The notes under the pieces were generated by a model. That model ran no database searches, had not been told where the DNA came from, and saw nothing but the letters and a program-made list of their open reading frames with translations. A program made the position numbers and the translations under genes. A DNA stretch of 64,000 bases. Origin: Zeus faber (lineage: Eukaryota > Chordata > Actinopteri > Zeiformes > Zeidae). The DNA is taken from NCBI GenBank assembly GCA_960531495.1, contig OY482862.1, positions 7,186,114 through 7,250,113 on the forward strand. The letters run 5' to 3'. This document shows positions 1 to 12,240 of the stretch, one piece after another (position 1 is the stretch's first letter; every line of letters starts with the position of its first letter).

Positions 1-1538
1 TGCAGAAAAAGTGATGCAAATAGGTCAATATTATTATAAGAGTGCTAAGCGCTGGCTTTGAATATAGTTGGAACACCACTTAACATAGTGTTGAATTAAA
101 CTCTATCACTAGTGTTTGGAGTTAGAATGGTGTTTTTTTTTTTAAACTATATAGGAGTTGCCTTTTTAATACTATAGGGTGTAAATATATTATTCAGTAA
201 TAATCACGATAAAAGACTATAATAGCGTTTGTTGCTTTAAACAATGTTTTTATGATTGTGCATCACAATAAACTCAAGGGTTAATTTCTATGCAAGAATC
301 CAGTTCATTTACAGGATAAATTCAACAGGCAGTAAAGCAGGTAGAGTAGGGCCGGAGGAATTGGCTTCTGGAACAGATACATGTGGCGCCGTCGAGTTGT
401 CTGACAGAACTAGCTCCACATCATTTGTTGAGATCTTGTGAAGATGAATACATGAATACATCCCTATCTCACAATATGTGCTGTGCATTACACTGTAAGT
501 AAGTATATAAGTTGTATACATATCATAAAATACCACATTGTATCACAAATCACATTATTACTATATTATATACTATGTTATATACCATTATATATTATGT
601 TATATACTAAACTGTATGTTTTTGTGAGTTAATACTTTACTGTTCAAACGTATTGTCAATAATGTAACAATACATGCTCAATAAAGTATTACAATACATG
701 CAAAAAAAGTATTATATCACAGCTTTATTTCATGAAAGGATGTTTTTATTCAGTTGTGAGCTCTAATACATTCAATTTTATGACGTTATGGGAAGTTATG
801 GTTAATTATTTTTAATTCTTTCACCCGCGTCCTTGTTTCTCACTTTCTCCATAGACGAGCACTTCCATTAGTGCATAACCAAAATGAAAGATAATTCACT
901 ATAGAAAATGATGCTTTATCAGTGCTATAATGTTTAGCTTCTGATTTGACTTTGTTTATTCACTGATTTGATAAGGATTTGATCGTGCCAATTTAACTTT
1001 CACACCCTACTTATTGACTCGCGAGGTCATCGGGTAGGCACCACGCTTACGATTTATGCGTCAACCGTGTCAAGGACGGAAATAACAACTGGAAGATGTC
1101 TTCTCCACTCCAATTACCCTGATTGAAGTGGCTTTTATTGATCGAATTAATTCATCAATCAGCGACGGGGGAAACGCCCGGATTTAGCAGCACGGTTGGT
1201 AGGTTTGGAGGGAGGCGTCGACTACGGAGTCTCTGGGAGTCAGTTAAAATTGTTTTTGTACTTCCGTTCCCTAATCGACTCAGTGTTTAAAAATGATTTA
1301 CTTGTGAGTCCCGCCTATAAATAAATTGGGTTTCCCCTTTTTACTTTTTTACCACCTTTCCTTTCCTCTCCGTATGTAATCTTGGAGAGCAGGCATACCT
1401 ATGGCGCTGTGTTCTGTCTCCGTAGCGGGATAAGGTTTTAGGGATTTCCAAAACCAAATTCACAGAAATCGCTGTGGTTGAGGTGGTCTTCCCAGGCGGG
1501 GTTTAATGCACAGTGAATTCTGTGTATATACCTTAAGT
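1..1538. other. AT-rich intergenic DNA
   Basis: No gene, splice-bounded exon or recognisable full repeat was seen. The only notable segment is 381-419, which has a close relative at 44979-45018 (see findings), so part of this region is a dispersed repeat. Open frames here are short and chance-like. Confidence 0.5.
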
Positions 1539-1660
1539 CAGTGTTTCCAAACCTTTATTCTGCCAAGGCACACCTTTTACTGCAAAATAATCGCACGGTA
1601 CTGTACCACTATCCTGATAGACACAACAAACATCACAAAAGATCATGATCATGTAGGACT
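1539..1660 (+). mobile_element. hAT-like element terminal fragment
   Basis: The segment begins CAGTGTTTCCAAACCTTTAT and continues with a GCCAAGGCACA motif, the form seen at the ends of many vertebrate hAT elements (CAGTGxTTCyCAACC...). Only this end is recognisable, no matching opposite terminus was found nearby, and there is no coding sequence. It is a relic. Confidence 0.45.
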
Positions 1661-2360
1661 TTTCTTTTTATTATTATTACGACCTGCTAATAGTTAGTGA
1701 TGCAAGGCTCCTCTGAATGGCTCGGGAGTCATTAAACTTTGACTCACAAACTGAAAATAATTACCGATTACTGACCCGACTCTGTCTGCCGTTCATGGTT
1801 CACAGGAAGTCCTCCCTTGGTCACTGTGTGTTACACTGACCGAGAATCTCAAAGAAGAGTCGAACCTCACATCACCACTAACAGTTTTCACTTTCGGGTG
1901 TGAAACTTGAGCTTGTTCTGATGAACACAGAGCTGCTGTTCTGGCTGGAACTGATGACTTTGATGAGTTTAGTGCAGCCTTGCAATTTTATCTTGCAACA
2001 TTTTCCGAGATAGTTGCCATTGTTTAGGCATTTTAAGTGGAGTTTGAAACATGTTCACAGCACACCTGGCGACACAGTGGTTGAAAGTCACCGCTGTGAA
2101 CACACGCCTGCGCACACACACATTAGCGCGCACACATTCTATCCACCCACTGTAATGTGCATTCCCCGCTGCTGTTCCTGCAGCAACCGGCTTTGTCATT
2201 GTGATCATGTCATTTCTCCCTCACTTTCCCCCGCCCGGCCCTCGCCGTGGGATTCCTCCATATAAATCCTGTCCGACACGCCAATTACTCTGCACTGTCG
2301 CAGAGGCGAGATGACTCTGTTTTTGTCGTCAATGTCTAAGGTGCTGATGGCTGGCGGGTG
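1661..2360. other. Intergenic, nothing recognised
   Basis: Mixed-composition DNA with a few CpG- and GC-rich patches (about 2090-2280) and no supported gene. Open frames on both strands overlap each other and have no family resemblance. Confidence 0.4.
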
Positions 2361-2556
<196 letters not shown>

Positions 2557-2621
2557 ATATAAACCTAATGATACAGAATAAATATTAACCAAAAAAATAA
2601 ATAAAATAAAATGAAAACAAC

Positions 2622-2660
<39 letters not shown>

Positions 2661-3418
2661 ATGTAGAATAAACAATGCACAATGGCATTCAAGGCACAAA
2701 TAAACAAATGCTTACAGTAAATCATTCGCCCCTTGTTTGTCCGTTTGTTTATTTTCAGCTGATTACAAAAGTGCTGGGATTACGCCGCCGTCCAACCAGA
2801 AAACCTTTGATGGCGCTTGTTCAGCATCTGAACAACAACAATAAAGTCCAAAAAACAAGCCAAAGAGCTGCCCAAGCTTCAAATACCTGCCTTCACTTGT
2901 TATTGTCTTGTCTAAATTACAGCCAAGATGGGTCTTGTTTTAGGTCTGGAACGTTTTATGGTCAGATGGTGTACTATTAAAAAAAAAGGGGGGGGGGAAA
3001 TCAAGAGAAAATGTGTCCCAAAAGCTGCCTTGAGTCTGAGCAGAGTGTACGCTGAAGGCGAGACGGGACTTTGGTCTCGGCTGGTTCGGCTCCAGTGGGC
3101 AAACTTTTTTCTCTCCCTCCTCTTCTGCATTTTGGCGATTCGTTGCTCCAAAGAAAATCAATAAAGTCGGCGGGGGCCTTTGCCCTCTTACCGAGAGGAA
3201 AATTGTTCGGTCAAACCCCCAGTGGCCAGAGAGGTGGCGTAAGGTCACCTCCCCACAATAAAAATACAAAGACCAACACACTGGATCTAGACCATGTAAT
3301 CATGATAATATTTGACACATTTTAAATAACCGGACCCTTGTTAAGGTGGGTTCTCATTGTTATTATCAGGAAGGGAAACACTATAATCTGTATATATAAT
3401 AATATTATATTATAACAA
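2557..3418. other. Intergenic with A-rich tract
   Basis: A poly-A run near 2625-2654 suggests a retroposed 3' end, but no element body was identified. A short G-run lies at about 2990-2997. No gene is supported. Confidence 0.4.
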
Positions 3419-3787
3419 CGGCTCTATGAAACACTCAGTTCCGATCAGGCGTCATTATTTCTGAATAACGACTGCTGATCTGTTAATAATGACCACAGCA
3501 ACGACAACCACTTCTCTGCCTGGAACAATGTCCCTCGCTTCACACCGCCCACATGCTCATGCTAACAATAGCTCACGGTTGCGCTATATAGTAACTACAG
3601 TGGAAGACTTCAAGAGATGAATGAGGATATGCCCAAGTTCACATTAATAACCGTAAATACTGTAGTATAGTTGTATGTATCGCTACACCTGCAGTTGCTC
3701 TTGCTTACACTAGCTAGTGGCGCCATCAAGTGGTAATTCCCTTCAGGGTGATGTACTGTTTGTTCCTTTGCGATAATGACCTGCACG
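3419..3787 (+). mobile_element. Long-TIR DNA repeat family, copy A
   Basis: This copy shares with 9013-9930 and 33479-33975 an ordered series of blocks: an initial CGGCTCT, GTCATTATTTCTGAATAA-type sequence, a GTTAATAATGACC block, a CATGCT..GCTAAC..TAGC block, CTAC..TGGAAGACTTCAAGAG, a CACATTAATAAC block, and near the end TTTGCGATAATGACC. Coding potential is absent. The 3' part is shorter than in the 9 kb copy, so this copy is partial. Confidence 0.6.
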
Positions 3788-4400
3788 ATATAACTGAGAT
3801 ATTTAACAGAATGATTATTTCAATGGTGGAATGATTAAGCGATGAAATTACTATGAATATGGATTTTCTCAGATTGGGACCCCGGACAAAAGAAGGAAGG
3901 GCCACTGCAAAGCACAAAGCTCTTCTTCTTTCAGATTTTTCTTCTTCAAGCCCCTCTGCAGGGTAATCGTTTGTCATAAAAAAAGAGGATGCAAACTCAT
4001 CGAGCGTCCAAACGATGCATCCCGACAGCGCATCATCAAGGGCCCACCAACATGAGGAAAAAAGGAGTAAAACAAACAAAAATAACTGTGAAATAACCAT
4101 CGACAGATCTCAGCTTCTGCAGCGAGCTCTTTCACAGTCCTATTGTGGGTCAGTTATTTCAATAGTCAATGACGTGAATGGTGGGTCTGTCTCGTGCTTT
4201 TGACACCCGATGTGTCTCCTTTGTCGGACTGATGGCGTGACTAAGTTGATCAATCTGAGAGAGGGAAGGGAAGGGCTTCCCCACGGTGCAAGTCATACGG
4301 CTTCCCATACACAACATGCCCATAAGTTACACTTACTTACGCTCGGAATTGCTATAAACTCGGCTAATAGCGATAATATTAATCATCGTATAAAATGTTA
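3788..4400. other. Intergenic, nothing recognised
   Basis: Ordinary AT-rich DNA. Open frames of up to 124 codons have no recognisable domain and overlap on opposite strands. Confidence 0.4.
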
Positions 4401-5689
4401 TCCCTGAAAGGGGACCTATTCAGCAAAACTCAGTTTTTAAGTGCTTGTGCACATACTGTACATGTGGGTCTCTGATGGGCCTACTAACACACAAGCTGTG
4501 AAATAAGACAACCCGGTCAGCTTTGTCTGAGCTGTCTATTTCAGAAAACATGTCCCGAAACACTCCATTCACATTTGCAGCAGCCAAACCTTACGTCACG
4601 TTTGACTTCAGTAGAATTTGAACTGCCCCCCATCGGAGTAACTCAACAAGCAAATCTTTTCAAAGAAAGATGAATTAATCCGAATCCCAACTGTCCGTGA
4701 AGAAACTGCAGACGATTGTAATTTAAGTGTGGGAGTCTCCGCCCAGAGGTAGGGGTTTAGGGAGGGAGACAGAGTCTTTCTGGCCGTGGTTTCCCGACAT
4801 GGTGAGAGTTTTTTATTATGAAGTTGAACAAAAAGGCTCGCTGGCCAAAAGTATAAATAATAATGATTTCAGGCGCAGGGGGAATGGCGTTTTCGATCTG
4901 GCTCCTGGTCGGCTGACGAGCCGGTGTGCCGATCCTCTCTGCAAGACAGGCAAGCATGAAGAAAGCTCCCTTGACAGCCACGGGAAAGGGAGCCGTGCCC
5001 CTTGGTCCGCCACAGTAAGTATTTAAAAATAATTCTGCTGTGTTTCTTTGTATGCAGTAGATGGACTGTAGGCTGCACTGTGCGATCAACTGTGCATTTC
5101 TCCAAACAAATCCAATATAAATAGTATGTTTTTATTGTACATGAATTTATTTTACTTATTTATTTGTTTATTTAATTGTATTTAATCTGAAACTAAAAAT
5201 CCCCGCATCGCGGTGCGGTGTCCGTGTCTCCCACAAGCCTGGAGCACGTCAACGAAGGTCAGAACAAACTTTTAAATGAGGCCTTGTAGATCTAATACGA
5301 GGGAAGATTCAGCAACTGGATTGTTTATTTCTCGCCTCACGTTTGTTCAGAAACAGATTTTGGTGGACTGATGAGGTGAAGTCAGTGAAGGTTTATGGAG
5401 TAAATAGAACAAAACCTGGAAGCCATGCTCAAACACCATTGGCTCACAGAACCCGGAACTTGTGCTCAAGCCTTATCGGCTCACAGAACCCGGGGCCTCG
5501 GGAGGGTGGCTCCTCCCACATAAAACAGGCCGTTTTGGAACAAGAGGGTTATAGAGGCATGTTAGAATGGCTAGAATGTATAAATCTAGTGAGTGGTATT
5601 TTCAGCAACAAACTTCAACGACATGTTTTGGGGTCCTCAGAGACCATATCACTTGTCTAAAGATGACCATAGTAGGTCCCCTTCAAGGC
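4401..5689 (+). mobile_element. Non-autonomous DNA transposon with GGGGACCTA termini, interrupted by another element
   Basis: The left end reads CCCTGAAAGGGGACCTATT and the right end, read on the other strand, CCTTGAAGGGGACCTACTA; these are terminal inverted repeats of about 18 bp with few differences. I recall similar AAAGGGGACCTATTATG-type ends in teleost repeats. The interior has no transposase. A second, unrelated small element sits at 4728-5014, so the original element was about 1.0 kb. Target-site duplications are not clear. Confidence 0.6.
4728..5014 (-). mobile_element. Small nested element with TGTGG...CCACA ends
   Basis: 287 bp bounded by TGTGGGAGTCTCCGCC and GGTCCGCCACA, flanked by TTAAG on the left and GTAAG on the right, a likely 5-bp target duplication with one change. 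It is related in reverse orientation to 52290-52398 and 53310-53545 (shared CTCCCTCCCTAAACC block next to TGGCCAGAAAGACT-like sequence), and its CCACA end to 21637-21816 and 53664. No coding sequence. Confidence 0.6.
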
Positions 5690-7138
5690 AACAGGGATTG
5701 CATAGAAATTATACCCATTAAGGTATATAGCATATATAATGTTGGCAACAGCTATCCAAGAGCTATTGACACTATTATCCTGTTATCCTGACCAGCTATC
5801 CTGTCCATTTTTCTGAGTTATTGTACATGTGCATGCATTTGCGTGGACTTCTTACATCTGCCAAGGAGGTCCTCAAGCAGACCCAGGGACATCCTCACTG
5901 AGATGTTTGAGCTCTCTCCCACCGTGACACACTTGAACTCCAATTTCCTTGGAAGATGCGCTGGCGGGAGGCTGTGATGGGAATTTTAATGACCGCCGCC
6001 TCGCAAGTGAACTTAGCAGAAGCGCGCGAGCCGCCGTTCGCCAATTTGAGGCGTCTCTTACATCCGCGGAATGAAGTGCCGAGAGGATGGGAGTGGTGGG
6101 CGGGGGGTGTTTGAGCTTAATGGCGTGCGATGAGTTAATTGGATGCGTTTTTATGCATTTCATTTCAGAGGAAGGTTGAGACGTATGGTTTATTCCGCAC
6201 ATTTTGAGGTCAGGAGGAAAGAATATCTTTGATTAATCAAATTCGTCTTTTTTTTTTTTTTCCGCAATGTAATTATCACCATTTTCCCTCGCCTGCGTGC
6301 TCCCCAGTTGTGGAGGCGAGATATGGATTTACCAGCACATCTGACAGGATTGTGCGCCCGCATTGTGTGTAAATGAGGGGATCTAATGGCCGAATATCAT
6401 ATGGACGCGATAACAAACGGGAAATTTAGGTTTTCCATTGCATCATAACCTGTGAAACAATGAATATGATTTGAAAGTGATTTTCGCCGTGTTTACTTTG
6501 GCATTCATCGTGTATGCCCTTCCCGCAGCCCCTCTCGGTCTCACCCCGTGGAAATGTCATTATGAATTGGTTCTTCAATATGGTTATTCTGGCCTACAGT
6601 TATTGCGGCCGTTGCCATAGTTGTTGTTACATCACGTTGACCGCAACACCCCAGACATGTCTGACCTAACGTACTGCTGGATGAGTACTACTGTTTGGAC
6701 ATGGGGGTTTGTCCTGTTTTACTGTATGTACACACACTGCACAAAAACCTGGTGTGTGTGAGGAATCCAGCGGAGTGCAGGTGGGGAGACGCCTTCATTT
6801 TGCTGCCTTCACATGTGCCTGCGGCACTGCTCTGGCGTAGCGTCTACTGTCTAACGCCAAGTACAGAATAACAATCGGGGTTTTTTTTTCTTTTTCGGCT
6901 GAGTAGCGCAATCTGGGATGGGGCTGATGTATGTATCACTCGCAAATGCTCTTCATGGTAACAGTTGGAAATTTCACCCACCACGAGAACACAAACCAGG
7001 GAGATAGAGCTATCGGTTATGGATCATGGTAATAGTTTCGCCCATGAGGCTTCTGGGCCGCATGCCGGCCACCTTGCACCATGGAGCGCTGAGGTTTGGT
7101 ACCAACTCAGAAGCTCTCACTCACCATCGAACCCTCTA
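5690..7138. other. Repeat-poor intergenic stretch, candidate regulatory DNA (5930-6660)
   Basis: From about 5930 to 6660 the DNA is complex, free of simple repeats and recognisable transposon ends, and dense in homeodomain-like TAATTA/ATTA, GATTAATC and CpG motifs. No exon is supported. Candidate conserved non-coding element(s) only; conservation was not tested. Confidence 0.3.
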
Positions 7139-7139
7139 C

Positions 7140-7425
7140 TTTGAGGGTGCGTTGTACTTCTGAAAAGTTCGGCTCCTTTTGGAGATTCGGCTCTTTATGA
7201 GTGCAAAAAGATTAGTTCAATTACTTTGTGAATGGAATTCTACAAAGTTTAAGTGAGTCACATTCAATATAAATTATGCCAAAAAAGGGTATTAATGTGG
7301 TGAAGGACTCTTTGTTCACATTAATACCCTTTTTTGGCGGAATGACTCACGACTCCTGAGTCCTAAAAGATTAGTTCGATACGTACAAATAGTTTGCGAA
7401 TAATGAGTTACTTCAGCATTAAGGA
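7140..7425. repeat. Palindromic repeat with perfect 22-bp hairpin arms
   Basis: Perfect inverted repeats 7278-7299 and 7317-7338 (arms beginning GCCAAAAAAGGGTATTAA) enclose a 17-base loop. On both sides are related sequences with GATTAGTTC and GAGTCA motifs (7206-7260 and 7345-7420), so the whole looks like a foldback (hairpin-type) element centred near 7308. The outer part TTCGGCTCCTTTTGG resembles a common fish hAT-like terminus. No coding sequence. Confidence 0.55.
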
Positions 7426-9012
7426 GACAAAACCACAATTTTGCAATTTATAAGGCCATACTAGGTCAATTCCCACGATACCTACAGTACATAGCAGTTT
7501 AATTCAAAGGTGAAATAATATCCAGGGCCTCCATTCAAATAGCTGTATTTTGATGGAAGTCCCCAAGGTACGAACTGAGTTGGGCAAGAAAAGGCTTTAA
7601 ATTCTTTGGCAGCTCTCTTCAGTTTGGATATTAGAGCTTGGAGCTACAAAACACTCAAAAAGTTCTACTCTAAATCAGAAAACCAAGAGTTTGCCTCCTT
7701 GAATAAGTTCAAAGCTACAGCTAAAACGAAGGGTAATGAAGCAGGAGATTGTTATCGTTTTACCCCCTAGACTTCCATATTTTTCCCTCTTTCAATGTTG
7801 AATTGTACTGCAGCGTAATGCCCTTTATGTGTTGTGTTTTGTCTTGTTGCTTTCTTGGCCATGGGTCTCTCTTGTAAAAGCGATTCCAAATCTCAACGAG
7901 ACAAACCTGGTAAAATAAAAGGTAAATAAGGAGTATCTGAGACATTCGCCATTCTTTTCAGGGGAAAGATTAGCACTTAACCTCAAGGAAAGTTTCTGCC
8001 AAAAGACTGCCAGGTATAAAATTATACGACCCTAATTGGTGAGATATATATATATATATATATACTGTATATTGGTTTTCTATGTATAATTGTATTGTAA
8101 AACCCTTCGCACCACCGTCACCGAAAGTTCCTCAAACGACATACGAAAATAAATATATGAAGAAACCTTCAAAGTGACACGCTGTTTCCAGGGACACTCA
8201 ATCTTGCGCTAGGGGATCTCTGATATTCAAATGTATTCATACAAAAAGGTGTACGTGCAGGGGAAAGCTCCAAAGGAGCGCTTGGCAGGAAGGCAAATTT
8301 CAATCGCCTTGTGCAAATTGACAATAAAATCGTCTTTTATGCTCGGCTTCCTCCCCTCAGACAAGGGTTGAGCATGACGATTAATCGTTTGGGTTGATTC
8401 TAGTGCACTTTAACCTCAGTTAAAGTGCCTTTTGCCCGTTTTTGTCTTTTGGCAATCAAACTCTAATCCTGTCCCCAGTTTACATTTCCCACGCAGAGTT
8501 TCAAGGAAGAAGCAGATATTTTGAGACCTACCCCCATCCTACGGCAACAGTGATTAATGTTGCCTATTTGAGGGCTTAATGAAGGCTCTAAGTAATTAGC
8601 TGGGCTTAGAAATTGTGTCGTCTTCGGGCTCCAAGTGAGACTTGGTAGGATGTAGAAAGAGGAACGTGGCACTGAATGACCGGACTGTTTACATTTTATT
8701 TTGCTTCCTCGTTCCTCAACATGGGCGCTCGCGATTTCTGAAGGATTTCTTGATCAATATTTAATGTTGTTTTCAGCGTTTCAATCCACTGCTGGTACTA
8801 GCATCGTTGAAAAATAAATTCAAAATAAAAGTTCCTCTTCACAGCACTGCATAACTTTAAACTTGTATAACTTTACTTCTAGATGAAAGGTGTTTACTTA
8901 CAAGTCGTGTATTCCACAGATCCTGGCACTGATGCTGAGGTCTTTGCATTTAAGGAACGGAAACTACAGGTATATGCAACGTAATGGATATTGTACAAAC
9001 TGATGTTACTAC
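7426..9012. other. Intergenic; (TA)n and candidate regulatory stretch 8330-8720
   Basis: A short (TA)n tract lies at 8043-8064. The segment 8330-8720 is complex and contains CTAAGTAATTAGCTGG, a GATTAATCG box and a perfect 10-bp hairpin (8405-8428). No gene is supported. Confidence 0.35.
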
Positions 9013-9930
9013 ACGGCTCTCGAATGCGGAATTCTGATAGGTCGATAAGCGGTAATCAGCAGTCAGTTATTTCTGAATAATGACCTCTGTCTGTTAATAA
9101 TGACCGTTGTCATGGGCAGCCACTAATGCTAACACTAGCTAATGGCAACACCTTGTGACGCTACATAAAAACTACAATGGCCCTTTCTCAGTCTGCGTTC
9201 TTGTCTGTACTCGTGTTCTTGTGGACTTGTGGAACGTCATCAGTCGCAGGCCAAGTACTGTTCCAATTCAAAGTCCGCATCAAGCCAAGTCCAGTCCAAA
9301 TGCCCGGATGTGGACTTGCTCCGCCCATTTTATCAAGGACGCACTCGGTGGTGACTTGTGTGGACTTGGGACAGCCAAGTATCCCAGAATGCATTTTGCA
9401 CCAAGCGGTGGAAAGGGCAATGGTCCCCGGGAGTCTGTACTCCCGAGTCGAACTTGCCAAGTCTGAACTACCAAGTCCGCAAGTCCGGACTTCGCGTACT
9501 TGGTATTGAGAAACGGCCAATGGAACACTTGAAGAGATGGTCCAATTTCACATTAATAACAGTCAATATCTTAGGTCATACTATGTATGGAGAAGTTTTT
9601 CTTCGTTAGTTTGAGCCCATGCGCTGATCCCCTCTGCAAGACACACATTGATAAAGCTGGTCAATTAGTTTGTTGTTTTGTACAGTCTTTCTTAGCGGAA
9701 GCTCTTCAACTAGGCATACTGGTTCTTAAAATAATTTCAAATCAATATTCTGTCTATTCAATCTATTCTTTGATGTGGTACAGTAAGTAGCCATATAATA
9801 AGCGAGATGATGTGCAGCCACCCGGTCATTATCGCAAAATAACCCCTTCTATGAGTCCTGATGGCCCTGCTGGGTGTTATTTTGTGATAATGACCAACTG
9901 GCTGCTCATCAAGCCTTACTTATTGCATAA
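9013..9930 (+). mobile_element. Long-TIR DNA repeat family, copy B (most complete)
   Basis: This copy contains all blocks of the family described at 3419-3787 and 33479-33975, and ends in a palindrome at about 9786-9925 (CGGTCATTATCGCAAAATAA on the left arm, TTATTTTGTGATAATGACC on the right). Another small element at 9179-9518 interrupts it. Removing that insert leaves about 580 bp that aligns with copies A and C. No transposase is encoded. Confidence 0.6.
9179..9518. mobile_element. Nested MITE-like insertion with GGCC(C/G)TTTCTCA ends
   Basis: 340 bp bounded by GGCCCTTTCTCA and, inverted, GGCCGTTTCTCA, with AAT on both sides (9176-9178 and 9519-9521). The interior is full of GGACTTG / CAAGTCC motifs. 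Comparison with copies A and C gives the empty site (CTAC-AGTGGAAGACTT and CTAC-AAAGGAAGACTT), which supports a 3-bp duplication. Open frames on both strands are by-products of the palindromic repeats. Confidence 0.65.
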
Positions 9931-10153
9931 GCTTGGGTCATAATTTGTTATTCTCTTCTTTCATATTGTGAAATGAAGACATTGGCATTCAGCGATTTAA
10001 TAAATGATAAACAAACAAAGATAAGACTTTAAGTCTAATAATTTGTGTTCATTTGTTTTAATATAGTATGTATTAGTCTTAGTTCAGCGTGATAAACCTT
10101 AGTGTGACTCTTTGATTTGGAGTTTTGAATTCATAAGAAGATGCTGTGATATA

Positions 10154-10189
<36 letters not shown>

Positions 10190-11335
10190 ATAAAATTCTA
10201 TATCACCAAGCCCTATGTCATATTTTTAATCATTCCCACAGCAATACTGAGTTATAGTTAATGCAACACAACATTGGGATATTTGCTCTCAAACAGTCCT
10301 TTAACCGTTACACTTACAGTATGGGCTCCCTCACCTAAGTTTTAATACAAAGCATCTTAAATACTGGTCTCTAGGATATAAACCCTCTACAGAAAACATC
10401 AAGTGACCTGATTCAGCCCGACAAGGAAATGGTTGGTGTTCCTGTCTTTGTCTTTGTCTTTGTTTGGTGACTTCCACCATTTCTTTCTGAAAGTTGTGTG
10501 GGCCTCTTGAAAACTTGACTTTTGGAAAATATAGCTTTTTAACTTTTGCACTCAACTTCATCAAAAAAAAAAAGTTAAATCAGTAAAAGCCTTTAAGTCA
10601 TAATCAGTGTGCAAATTAATAAAAGAGCAGTGCACTTGCCCTACAGCGCAACAATATCACCAAAAACTGTCCAAAAGCAATACATTATATTTCCTTATTA
10701 TCAGAGGTTCAAAGAGCTCAGTAGCTATAGCTCTAGAGACTGTGTTCTGATTAGACTCATGTCTGCGCAAGTTTCATTTTTCTTGCATGTTGTGGGCTTG
10801 AGAGATTACACCCATCTTCAGTGTTATGCAAGATGGTCCCATCATGGACCCAGAATTGCTTGCAAGTGCATGGTGCATTGTAGCTCCAGTCTCGATTAAA
10901 CGCAATTACATTAAGGAAAATAAGGAGTTCTCTTTTGAGAGGTGCCCTATGTTGGCTGAGCCATTTTCTGGCTGGGGTTTAGGGTTTTTAATTAATGGCA
11001 GAAACTAGTCTTTAAAGGGAGCCCAGTGTGCTAAGTTCTCCCAGAGTCTTGATCCAGAGCATTTAAGCCATCTAAGCCTGTTCTGTTGGCATCATTTTGT
11101 GTTGAACCGTAGCCTCTGTTAGGCTGCGCCGGTATGTACACCTGTGCAGTTTCTTGGAGATGTGGAGTCAGGTACAGGGAAGGGGAGGCTCTGATTTCCT
11201 TTTCGCTGACTCCCTTTCCCCAGATTTACCGTTGACGCCGGCGATGATGGAGCTGATCAATCCCAATGTCTCCTTTCATCATTCATCATATTAGCTGACT
11301 GATTCAAGAGCTTTATAATGACAATGCATATAAAT
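9931..11335. other. Intergenic; (TA)n at 10150-10186
   Basis: Contains an alternating TA tract at about 10150-10186 and a short CTTTGT hexamer array (10445-10464). Nothing else is recognised and no gene is supported. Confidence 0.4.
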
Positions 11336-12240
11336 CAGAGATGGGGACTCAAACTCGCAACTTGAGACTCAACTTGATACTCCTCCTCAAAAAACTGGAG
11401 ATTCGACTCAGTCTCGAGATTTGTGACTCTTGACAATCTTTATTTATATTTTATTATTTTTGCAAAATGGCTAGAGCCGGGCTGGACTGCGTCAGACCCC
11501 CCTCCCCTACCTCGCTGGACCGTCTGGACCAAAAATGGCAGGGCCAGTTTTTTGTCCCAGTCCAGCCCTGTTTTCAGGGGATCTTTGCGAATGCCAGAAT
11601 GGATGCCCCTGTTCAACTCGGTAAGTAAATCAGTGAATGAGTAAAACTCAGTAAATCTTCCATTTTGAGATATGGTCTACATGATGTCAGCACTACTAGA
11701 CCCATCATTCTGCATCTTTTGGCTAGCAAGATGTCCTCACACCAGATAAAGTCAAGAGTAAGGTGAAGGAAATGTAATTGGTAGGTATAAATGCACACTA
11801 TTCCCAAACACATTATCATCACATTATGCATCAATAACATCAATAAAAACTTATTAAAGGATTACTTATCACTGATTTCTAACCACTGTGTGTAGTGTAT
11901 ATCAACGTCATAATATTGTAACCAACCATGATTTTTGTGGAACTTTTTCAGACCTTGTCTTGGCTGAGGCTCGGAAAGTCACCAGAGCAGTAGTGGAGAA
12001 GCAAATCAGGAGATGTCACTGGCACCTGCTAAAACTCCACGCCTTTTCTCAGACTACTGGAAGAAAATAAACTCTATATTGTGGCCATTGAGAGTGCTCT
12101 CTTTTCCTGCACCAGTACACCAGTGGAGAGGGTGCTTAGTCACGGAGGCCTTATAATGCGCCCTCACCGAGCCAGGCTTTGTGCAAGGACACTGTCACGC
12201 TTGATCTTTTTAAAATATAACCATTCTGTTGCATAAAACT
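11336..12240 (+). mobile_element. hAT-family DNA transposon relic
   Basis: The left end, CAGAGATGGGGACTC, is followed by a dense GACTC/GACTTGA subterminal array, typical of a teleost hAT family. The right part encodes the hAT C-terminal dimerisation domain (12072-12236). Most of the transposase between them is missing or unreadable, and no right-hand terminus was found, so this is a 5' and internally deleted remnant. Confidence 0.65.
12072..12236 (+). pseudogene. hAT transposase C-terminal dimerisation domain fragment
   Basis: The frame starting at 12072 reads through a stretch containing the family signature SCTSTPVERVLSHGGLIMRP and a following RARLCARTLSRLIFLKYN, then stops at TAA 12234-12236. 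This is the Dimer_Tnp_hAT motif that allows transposase multimers. Without the catalytic core it cannot be active. The preceding 60-codon frame at 11888-12070 may be a degraded part of the same protein but is not recognisable. Confidence 0.75.

Noticed and set aside
9155-9528. Overlapping open frames of 80-110 codons on both strands
   Set aside because: They lie in the palindromic 9179-9518 MITE and mirror each other.
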